A stretch of DNA of 11,050 bases from JBHENW01 sp046261875. GTDB lineage: Bacteria; Acidobacteriota; Thermoanaerobaculia; UBA5066; Gp7-AA6. The number at the start of each line of letters is the position of its first letter. Position 1 is the first letter of the stretch. Made by a program: the position numbers and the translations under genes. The notes under the pieces were generated by a model, which ran no database searches, had not been told where the DNA came from, and saw nothing but the letters and a program-made list of their open reading frames with translations. Shown piece after piece: positions 5,824-11,050 of this stretch. Location: the NCBI GenBank assembly GCA_046261875.1, contig JBHENW010000019.1, positions 1-11,050 of the forward strand. Reading direction: 5' to 3'.

Positions 5824-6378
5824 TTGAAGGCCGAAGACATCGCGAAGGAGTTCCGTTCCGATCCCAAGAGCTACGTCCGCGCCGCGTCGATCGAAGGCGT
5901 CCGGACGCTCCGCCTGACGCGGTTCACGGACGATCGGGGGTTCCTGATGGAGCTCTACCGGCGCGCGGCGACCGGCGCGGCGGGTGTCGAGCTCTCCGAG
6001 TTCTTTCGGGGTGTGGACGTCGCGCAGGTGAACTTCTCGATCGTGGATGCGACCGACCACATCAAAGGCCTCCACTACCACCTCAAGCAGGACGACATCT
6101 GGTTCTTTACTCCGCCGTCGAAGGCGAAAGTCGTTCTCTACGACGTGCGCCAGGGCTCGCCGTCGTTCGGGCGCACGCAGACGGTCGTCGCGGGAGGAGG
6201 CCTGGACGTGCTGTTGCGCATCCCCGCCGGAGTGGCGCACGGTTACCGGCCGCTGACGGTGCCCTGCTCACTCCTCTACTTCGTGACCGAGACGTTCGAT
6301 CCGGCCGCCCCCGACGAGTTCCGAATCGCCTGGGACCACCCGGCGGTCAAGGATTTGTGGGACGTCCCGCACGGATAA
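5824..6378 (+). CDS. RmlC-like cupin (dTDP-4-dehydrorhamnose 3,5-epimerase family), altered active site
   Basis: This 184-residue protein has the length and landmarks of the RmlC family. They are RFTDDRGFLMEL (33-44), KGLHYHLKQDDIWF (81-94), YDVRQGSPSFGR (106-117), IPAGVAHGY (133-141), and IAWDHPAVKDLW near the C-terminus. His84 in GLHY aligns with the catalytic base of true epimerases. Other expected residues look changed. The Lys of the usual QGKLVRV segment is replaced by the DDIWFF run. The catalytic Tyr of the usual yYsP segment appears as Phe158 (ETFDP). The usual WnDP is W-D171-H172-P. A sugar-epimerase function is thus unsafe; a related nucleotide-sugar isomerase, or a binding cupin, is possible. 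No rml, glycosyltransferase or sugar nucleotidyltransferase gene is near. It starts with TTG supported by GGAG and follows a terminator. Confidence 0.82.
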   Translation: MKAEDIAKEFRSDPKSYVRAASIEGVRTLRLTRFTDDRGFLMELYRRAATGAAGVELSEFFRGVDVAQVNFSIVDATDHIKGLHYHLKQDDIWFFTPPSKAKVVLYDVRQGSPSFGRTQTVVAGGGLDVLLRIPAGVAHGYRPLTVPCSLLYFVTETFDPAAPDEFRIAWDHPAVKDLWDVPHG

Positions 6379-6475
6379 CCGTCGCTCTCGTTCGCTTCGA
6401 GACCTGCCTGCCGGCACCGGCTCGCGGCTCGCGGATCACGCTCGACCGCTCGCCTGGTCCCTCGCTCACTCCCGC
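6379..6475 (+). repeat. Interspersed repeat, copy B
   Basis: This starts at the first base after the RmlC-like stop codon with CCGTCGCTCTCGTTCGCT and ends CCTCGCTCACTCCCGC. It is alignable by eye with copy A on the opposite strand at 1494-1595. The rest of the 200-bp gap before deoC (6476-6562) shows no gene or terminator that I can support. Confidence 0.55.
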
Positions 6476-6562
6476 GACCTGAGCAGAAACCTCAACAGGG
6501 ACGCCAGGTCCGGCGGAACCTCGTTCTCGTTCGCGCGGCGCGAACAGCCCGCGTGCGAGCCA

Positions 6563-6574
6563 TATAATTGAGGG
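6563..6574 (+). promoter_or_regulatory. TATAAT box and ribosome-binding site ahead of deoC
   Basis: A perfect TATAAT (6563-6568) ends 10 nt before the deoC ATG at 6579, and GAGGG (6570-6574) lies 4 nt before that ATG. As a -10 box it would start transcription near 6575 and give an almost leaderless mRNA without the GAGGG. No good -35 is seen near 6540. Either the hexamer is fortuitous or the mRNA is near-leaderless. Confidence 0.45.
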
Positions 6575-6578
6575 TTCC

Positions 6579-7490
6579 ATGAGCAGCACGACTCTCGCCT
6601 TCGACCCCGCGCGGATCCCCCGGGTGGACGCGGTCGGAATCGAGGAACGGGCCGCCTCGCTCGGCAAGCGGTCGATCAAGAAGCGCGCGAAGGAGCAGGG
6701 GATCCGGCTCGCGATCTCGATGCTCGACCTGACGACCCTCGAGGGGAAAGACTCCGAGGGGAAAGTCCGGCAGATGTGCCAGAAGGCGCTCCACCCGATG
6801 CCGGGAGACGCCTCGATCCCGTCCGTCGCGGCGGTCTGCGTCTATCCCAACCTCGTGGGTGTCGCGAAGGAAGCCCTCGCCGGCAGCCGCGTCAAGGTGG
6901 CTTCCGTGGCGACCGGGTTCCCGGCCGGCCTCGTGCCCCTTCAAATCAAGATCGACGAGACCCGGCGCGCCGTCGCGATGGGCGCGGACGAGGTGGACAT
7001 GGTCATCGACCGGGGGGCGTTCCTCTCCGGCGAGTACGATCGGGTCTCCGAGGAGATCGTGGCGGTCAAGGATGCCTGCGGGCACGCGCACCTCAAGGTG
7101 ATTCTGGAGACCGGTGAGCTCGAAACGTACGACAACGTCCGCAAGGCGTCGCACCTCGCGATTGCGGCGGGCGCCGATTTCATCAAGACTTCCCCCGGCA
7201 AGGTGACGCCCGCCTCGACGCCGGGCGTCGTGCTCGTGATGCTCGAAGCGATCCGCGAGCACTACCTCGAGACGGGGCGCCGCATCGGCATGAAGCCGGC
7301 CGGCGGGGTGAAGACTTCCAAGCAGGCGCTGCACCTGCTGGTCTTGGTCAAGGAGACCCTCGGGGACGCCTGGCTGACCCCCGACCTCTTCCGCATCGGC
7401 GCCTCGACGCTGGCCAACGACCTGCTGATGCAGCTCGTCAAGGAGTCGGAGGGCCGTTACCAGAGCGAGGACTACTTCACGAAGGATTGA
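6579..7490 (+). CDS. deoC: Deoxyribose-phosphate aldolase
   Basis: This 303-residue class I aldolase splits 2-deoxyribose-5-phosphate into glyceraldehyde-3-phosphate and acetaldehyde, in deoxynucleoside catabolism in the cytoplasm. It is of the long type, closer in pattern to human DERA than to the 259-residue E. coli enzyme. Seen are VAAVCVYPNLV (83-93), VASVATGFPAG (107-117) and GADEVDMVID (135-144), where Asp140 is the proton-relay Asp. LKVILETGEL (172-181) precedes FIKTSPGK, with Schiff-base Lys203. GMKPAGGVKT carries the second catalytic Lys239, and FRIGASTL (271-278) closes the barrel. The SPGK in place of the common STGK is a small variant. The stop codon is one base before the ATG of the aldehyde dehydrogenase gene, so the two are surely co-transcribed and probably translationally coupled. 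Confidence 0.96.
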   Translation: MSSTTLAFDPARIPRVDAVGIEERAASLGKRSIKKRAKEQGIRLAISMLDLTTLEGKDSEGKVRQMCQKALHPMPGDASIPSVAAVCVYPNLVGVAKEALAGSRVKVASVATGFPAGLVPLQIKIDETRRAVAMGADEVDMVIDRGAFLSGEYDRVSEEIVAVKDACGHAHLKVILETGELETYDNVRKASHLAIAAGADFIKTSPGKVTPASTPGVVLVMLEAIREHYLETGRRIGMKPAGGVKTSKQALHLLVLVKETLGDAWLTPDLFRIGASTLANDLLMQLVKESEGRYQSEDYFTKD

Positions 7491-7491
7491 C

Positions 7492-9030
7492 ATGGCAAGG
7501 GTGATCGAAGAACGGGAACCGGAGGTCAAGGCGCAGCGCTCGAGGTGGGAGCGCGAGCGGCCCGCCCTGGAGTTCGGCTCCGACTGGGACTACGCCCCGG
7601 CGCCGGAGTCGAGCGACCACGTCCGGCTGTCGGACCGATACGACCTCTTCATCGGCGGCAAGTTCGTCGCGCCGAAGTCGCGGAAGTACTTCGAGACGAT
7701 CAATCCGGCGACGGAGGAGAAGCTCGCGGACGTCGCGGAAGCGGGTGCCGAGGACGTGGACGCCGCGGTCAAGGCGGCGCAGGAGGCGTACACGCGGCGC
7801 TGGTCGAAGCTGAAGCCGGCCGAGCGCGGGAAGTACGTGTACCGGATCGCCCGACTCCTGCAGGAGCAGTCGCGCGAGATCGCGGTCCTGGAGTCCATGG
7901 ACGGCGGCAAGCCGATCAAGGAGTCCCGCGACGTGGACGTGCCGCTCTCCGTCGCGCACTTCTTCTACCACGCGGGCTGGGCGGACAAGCTCGAGTACGC
8001 GTTCCCGCGCCACACGGTCTCTCCGATCGGCGTCTGCGGCCAGATCATCCCGTGGAACTTCCCGCTGCTCATGGCCGCATGGAAGCTCGCGCCGGCGCTC
8101 GCGTGCGGCAACACGGTCGTCCTGAAGCCGGCGGAGACGACGCCGCTGACGGCGCTGGCGCTCGCGCGCATCCTCCAGGAGGCCGACCTGCCTCCGGGCG
8201 TCGTCAACATCCTGCCGGGCGCCGGAGAGACGGGCGCCGCCATCGTGAATCACCCCGGGACGCGCAAGATCGCGTTCACCGGCTCGACCGAGGTCGGCAA
8301 GCTGATCCAGCGGGCGGTCGCCGGAACCGGCAAGCGCCTGACCCTCGAGCTGGGCGGCAAGGCCGCGAACATCATCTTCGAGGACGCGGCGATCGACCAG
8401 GCGGTCGAGGGGATCGTCAACGGCATCTATTTCAACCAGGGGCACGTCTGCTGCGCCGGCTCGCGGCTGCTGGTCCAGGAGTCCGTCTTCGACACGGTCG
8501 TCGCGAAGCTGAACCACCGGATCGCGACGCTGCGCGTCGGCGACCCGCTGGACAAGAACACGGACGTCGGCGCGATCAACTCGCGGATGCAGCTCGACAA
8601 GATCACGGAGATGGTGGCCTGCGGCGAGTCCGAGGGCGCGACGCGCTACCAGTCCTCCTGCCCCCTTCCCGAGAAAGGGTTCTTTTTCCGCCCGACGTTC
8701 TTCACCGGCGTGGCGCAGTCCCACCGCATCGCGCGCGAGGAGATCTTCGGCCCCGTTCTCGCCGTGATGACCTTCCGGACGCCGGAGGAAGCCGTCGAGA
8801 AGGCGAACAACACGCCCTACGGCCTCTCCGCCGGCGTCTGGACGGACAAGGGGTCGAAGATCTTCAAGATGACGTCGCGCATGCGGGCGGGCGTCGTGTG
8901 GGCGAACACGTTCAACAAGTTCGACCCGTCCTCCCCCTTCGGCGGCTACAAGGAGTCCGGCTTCGGGCGCGAGGGCGGCGTCCACGGCCTGCGCGCCTAC
9001 GTCGAGCTGGGCTCCCGGGCGGCCGGCTGA
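7492..9030 (+). CDS. Aldehyde dehydrogenase, catalytic half of an ALDH16-like pair
   Basis: This 512-residue NAD(P)-dependent aldehyde dehydrogenase has a complete active site. IIPWNFP contains Asn189, VVLKPAETTP the cofactor-binding Lys212, AFTGSTEVG (261-269) the Rossmann turn, LTLELGGK the general base Glu286, and NQGHVCCAGSR the nucleophile Cys320 (aligned to Cys302 of ALDH2). SPFGGYKESGFGREGG (481-496) closes the domain. The 48-residue N-terminal extension, with YAPAPES before LFIGGKFVAP, fits the N-terminus of bacterial ALDH16 proteins. It most likely oxidises acetaldehyde released by DeoC (inference from context). Translation starts at ATG 7492 with AAGGA (7482-7486) inside the end of deoC. 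The stop is two bases before the next gene. Confidence 0.95.
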   Translation: MARVIEEREPEVKAQRSRWERERPALEFGSDWDYAPAPESSDHVRLSDRYDLFIGGKFVAPKSRKYFETINPATEEKLADVAEAGAEDVDAAVKAAQEAYTRRWSKLKPAERGKYVYRIARLLQEQSREIAVLESMDGGKPIKESRDVDVPLSVAHFFYHAGWADKLEYAFPRHTVSPIGVCGQIIPWNFPLLMAAWKLAPALACGNTVVLKPAETTPLTALALARILQEADLPPGVVNILPGAGETGAAIVNHPGTRKIAFTGSTEVGKLIQRAVAGTGKRLTLELGGKAANIIFEDAAIDQAVEGIVNGIYFNQGHVCCAGSRLLVQESVFDTVVAKLNHRIATLRVGDPLDKNTDVGAINSRMQLDKITEMVACGESEGATRYQSSCPLPEKGFFFRPTFFTGVAQSHRIAREEIFGPVLAVMTFRTPEEAVEKANNTPYGLSAGVWTDKGSKIFKMTSRMRAGVVWANTFNKFDPSSPFGGYKESGFGREGGVHGLRAYVELGSRAAG

Positions 9031-9032
9031 AA

Positions 9033-9893
9033 ATGGACCTGGAGGTCCGGAAGACCTACAAGCTCTACGTCGGGGGGGAGTTCATCCGGTCGGAGTCCGG
9101 CCGGTCGGACCCCATCGAGACCTCTTCCGGCGACTTCCTGGCGAACGTCTCGCGCGGCTCGCGCAAGGACCTGCGTGAGGCCGTGCGGAAGGCGCGGGTC
9201 GCCCAGCCCGGCTGGGCTTCGGCCTCCGCCTACAACAAGGGGCAGATCCTCTACCGCATGGCGGAGATGCTCGAGGGCCGGTCGGTCTCCTTCGAGGAGA
9301 TCCTCCGCGAGACGCGCGGGGTCACGCCGGCGGCGGCGAAACGCGAGGTCCGCGCGACGATCGACCGGCTGCTCCATTACGCGGGCTGGTCGGACAAGTA
9401 CGTGGCGATCCTGGGCACCGTCAACCCCGTCGCGTCGTCGTACTTCGACTTCTCGGTCCCCGAGCCGACGGGAGTGGTCGCGATCGTGGCGCCGGAGACG
9501 CCGGACCTGCTCGGCCTCGTCTCGCACCTGGCTCCCGTGATCGTCTCGGGCAACGCGGCCGTCGTCCTGCTGTCGCAGGAGTATCCGCTCGCCTCGCTCG
9601 AGTTCGGCGAAGTCCTGGCGACCTCGGATTTGCCCGGCGGCGTGGCGAATTTGATCTCCGGGCGCAAGGACGAGCTCGTGCCGCACCTCGCGCGCCACAT
9701 GGACGTCAACGCGATCGCCGACGCCGGCGGCGACAAGACGCTCTCGAAGGCGATCGGCGAGGACGCGGCCGTGAACGTCAAGCGCGTCAAGGCGTACCGG
9801 ATCGCGGACTACTTCGCGGACGACGCACAGGGTCTCGACCCGATCGAGGCGTTCACGGAGATCAAGACGACCTGGCACCCCATCGGGGTGTGA
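9033..9893 (+). CDS. Catalytically dead aldehyde dehydrogenase-like protein, second half of a split ALDH16
   Basis: This 286-residue protein aligns with the first half of an aldehyde dehydrogenase and stops before the catalytic domain. Shared landmarks are KLYVGGEFI (10-18), KGQILYRMAEMLEGR (69-83), LLHYAGWSDKY (113-123), EPTGVVAIVAPETP (144-157), SGNAAVVLLSQEYPL (172-186), and LPGGVANLISG (200-210). The PWNFP Asn is lost (APETP), the KP Lys is lost (LLSQEYP), GSTEVG is AGGDKT (231-236), and there is no Glu or Cys active-site region. These are the features of the C-terminal pseudo-domain of ALDH16. Added to its 512-residue neighbour the sum is 798 residues, close to human ALDH16A1 (802). The ATG at 9033 has no clear ribosome-binding site, so expression probably relies on coupling to the stop at 9028-9030. 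It is in a different frame from its neighbour. Confidence 0.88.
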   Translation: MDLEVRKTYKLYVGGEFIRSESGRSDPIETSSGDFLANVSRGSRKDLREAVRKARVAQPGWASASAYNKGQILYRMAEMLEGRSVSFEEILRETRGVTPAAAKREVRATIDRLLHYAGWSDKYVAILGTVNPVASSYFDFSVPEPTGVVAIVAPETPDLLGLVSHLAPVIVSGNAAVVLLSQEYPLASLEFGEVLATSDLPGGVANLISGRKDELVPHLARHMDVNAIADAGGDKTLSKAIGEDAAVNVKRVKAYRIADYFADDAQGLDPIEAFTEIKTTWHPIGV

Positions 9894-10030
9894 CCTGACG
9901 CCTCGGCGCGACCTGCATTCTTCGTTGCTGGCACGTCGCGTGCGGTCTGCGATCATCGCCACTCTTCTCGCGCCACAGATGCTTGGAGGCCGGCCGGCCG
10001 GAACCAAAAGTGGGGCCGGCGGGAATCCGA

Positions 10031-10618
10031 TTCCACGGATCCATTCCGACCTACCCGAGCGTCGTGCGGGCAGGAATTGGAAGTGTGCGCCTCACGGTCC
10101 ATGATGCGGGCGGATCCAACTTCACTTTTGTCGAGAGTTCTGTCGTTCACTGGAACGGGTCTCCGCGACCGACGGTCCACAGGCTACAGAGTGTTTGTCC
10201 CGGGAGCTGCGCGGCGTGGCTGGAGCCACCCTGTTCGCAGGGCACGTCGCCACGCCGGGAATCGGAACGATCACGGTCGTCAATCCCACGCCGGGAGGAG
10301 GCACGTCGGATCCGTACCTGTTGCCGACTCGAGATGCGGCGTCACGCTTTTTTACTGTGGAACCTTGCCGAGCTCTGGATAGCCGCCTTCCGAGTCCGAA
10401 TGGACCGGAGCCAGACGGCTGGACGATATCCATTCCGACGTTTCCGAACTCGTCCACTCCCACGATCGACAGGTTCGCGCGGGTTTGCCCCGCAAGGTAG
10501 TTGATCGCTGAACCCGTCGGAAAAGTGTAGGGAGGATAGAAGCTGAGTTGCCCGTCGGCTGTTGCCTCCGTGACAATCCGTGCATCTCATCCTGGACGTC
10601 AGCGGCTGCTTCGAGTAG
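10031..10618 (+). pseudogene. Scrambled fragment of a secreted IPT/TIG-domain protein
   Basis: Three pieces of one C-terminal architecture lie in the right order but not in one frame or one orientation. From about 10043, SIPTYPSVVRAGIGS followed by NFTFVESSVVHWNGSPRPT is an IPT/TIG immunoglobulin-like repeat. A frameshift near 10185-10195 moves the reading by one, giving GTITVVNPTPGGGTSD and then FFTVEPCRALDSR (10348-10386), the start of the following module. From about 10408 to 10579 the sequence codes on the opposite strand. At 10580 the plus strand resumes with VHLILDVSGCFE and a TAG stop at 10616-10618, the expected end (usually DVNGYF). About 30 residues expected after the DSR motif are missing. 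The 5' part of the gene is absent, and the 137 bp before it (9894-10030) hold no gene. It is dead by frameshift, inversion and deletion. Confidence 0.75.
10407..10579 (-). other. Inverted internal segment of the secreted-protein pseudogene
   Basis: Read on the minus strand from about 10577 this gives IVTEATADGQLSFYPPY, then TGSAINYLAGQTRANLSIVG, and ends near 10407 with DIVQPSGS. This is the middle of the module whose start (FFTVEPCRALDSR) and end (VHLILDVSGCFE) lie on the plus strand on either side. The normal order would be PSGS followed directly by VHLILDV, which shows that this block of about 173 bp has been flipped in place. No matching inverted repeats are obvious at the junctions. Confidence 0.7.
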
Positions 10619-10624
10619 CTGTCC

Positions 10625-11050
10625 TTAGTTCCCCGCCAGCTCCTTCAACGCTCCCTCTTCCATTCCATACCGCAGCCATTCCGTGTTGATGCGCTTGGAT
10701 CCGAGCCGCTCGTAGAGGCGGATCGCGCCCTCGTTCCAGTCCAGGACGGACCACTCGACGCGCCGGGCGCCGCGCTCGAGCGCCTCGCGCGCCAGCGCGC
10801 GCATGAGCGCCTCGCCGACGCCGCGGCCGCGCACGTCCTTCGCCACGACCAGGTCTTCGAGGTAGAGGAACCGGCGCGCGCGGAACGTTCCGTAGATGAC
10901 GTAGAAGAGGGCGATGCCGACGACGCGGCCGTCGAGCTCCGCGACGAACGCGTCCATCTCCTTGGAATCGAAGATCCAGCCGAGCAGCCGCTTCCCCTCC
11001 GCCTCGTCGGGCGGGGGGAGCTTCTCGAAGTCCGCGAGCTGGCGCTCGAG
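10625..11050 (-). CDS. GNAT N-acetyltransferase, diamine/spermidine acetyltransferase-like (5' end outside window)
   Basis: The frame is open to the window edge, giving the C-terminal 141 residues; the Met at 10957 is internal. The visible part starts with an ADFEKLPPP segment. It continues with VAELDGRVVGIALFYVIYGTF, LYLEDLVV, then the acetyl-CoA loop RGRGVG, and finally VEWSVLDWNEGAIRLYERLGS. The LYLEDL and VLDWN motifs and the TEWLRYGM strand are typical of the spermidine/spermine (diamine) N-acetyltransferase branch of the GNAT superfamily. Most of the domain is present, and perhaps only 10-20 residues are missing. The substrate could be a polyamine, thialysine or another small amine. The gene ends 7 bp from the convergent pseudogene with no terminator visible between them. 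Confidence 0.85.
   Translation of the reverse strand, partial: LERQLADFEKLPPPDEAEGKRLLGWIFDSKEMDAFVAELDGRVVGIALFYVIYGTFRARRFLYLEDLVVAKDVRGRGVGEALMRALAREALERGARRVEWSVLDWNEGAIRLYERLGSKRINTEWLRYGMEEGALKELAGN

Noticed and set aside
6379..6562. Possible small RNA gene or riboswitch upstream of deoC
   Set aside because: I could find no known riboswitch core or convincing terminator. The only structure is similarity to repeat copy A.
6492..7529. 345-residue minus-strand open frame opposite deoC
   Set aside because: It is antisense shadow of a clear deoC with invariant catalytic lysines.
7477..8985. 502-residue minus-strand open frame
   Set aside because: It is Arg/Leu/Asp/Val-rich antisense shadow of the aldehyde dehydrogenase with no family features.
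7545..9032. Plus-strand frame continuous with the second dehydrogenase gene
   Set aside because: The frame is open but low-complexity Arg/Gly/Pro-rich, and overlaps the real dehydrogenase reading. Family similarity begins only at the ATG at 9033.
9021..9035. Sequencing frameshift between the two dehydrogenase genes
   Set aside because: The first protein ends naturally after its FGREGG segment. The second starts with its own ATG two bases after the stop. A coupled two-gene arrangement explains the sequence without an error, though raw reads would settle it.
9990..10003. GGCCGGCCGGCC palindromic run as a terminator or recombination site
   Set aside because: It is a short GC run without a T tract or a second copy, and is easily produced by chance in this composition.
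10122..10463. Minus-strand 113-residue open frame as a separate gene
   Set aside because: Its meaningful part is the inverted middle of the pseudogene and continues upstream of its first Met. The rest is antisense of the plus-strand FFTVEPCRALDSR segment.

Overview
The window is GC-rich, tightly packed bacterial chromosome with short intergenic gaps, GTG and TTG starts, and long open shadow frames. Two fragments of large secreted proteins, one at each end, carry C-terminal modules that I associate with Acidobacteriota such as Thermoanaerobaculia. They are a C-terminal NNPEMFVK...Cys-Gly module and an IPT/TIG repeat followed by a PCR-LD-[ST]R...DVNGYF-type module. The taxon is an inference. 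I see no rRNA, tRNA, CRISPR array, integrase or transposase.

Layout. (1) 1-206 is the end of a secreted protein, followed by a REP-like inverted repeat (214-295). (2) A minus-strand pair holds a family III CoA-transferase (295-1443) and an orphan family 5 solute-binding lipoprotein (1610-3196). They are separated by a strong GC hairpin and by one copy of a roughly 100-bp interspersed repeat. (3) A divergent 32-bp promoter region leads into a DEDDy 3'-5' exonuclease (3229-3921), followed by a small PilZ-like protein (4061-4399). (4) A divergent pair holds an exported protein resembling the T4 gp19 tail-tube family (4443-4922, minus) and an exported DUF1326 protein (5033-5746, plus) that ends in a clear intrinsic terminator. 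(5) An RmlC-like cupin with an altered active site (5824-6378) is followed by the second copy of the interspersed repeat. (6) The operon deoC - aldehyde dehydrogenase - catalytically dead aldehyde dehydrogenase (6579-9893) follows; the last two proteins together look like ALDH16 split into two polypeptides. (7) A scrambled secreted-protein pseudogene (10031-10618) has its middle third inverted. (8) The window ends with the C-terminal part of a diamine-acetyltransferase-like GNAT protein (10625-11050, minus).

How the genes work together. The one clear pathway is deoxynucleoside catabolism. DeoC splits deoxyribose-5-phosphate into glyceraldehyde-3-phosphate and acetaldehyde. The adjacent dehydrogenase pair would oxidise the acetaldehyde (or a related aldehyde), with the second, inactive protein as a structural partner. 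The remaining genes look like single-gene units. Several genes show a TANNAT hexamer ending 9-10 nt before the start codon, hinting at very short or absent mRNA leaders in this organism.
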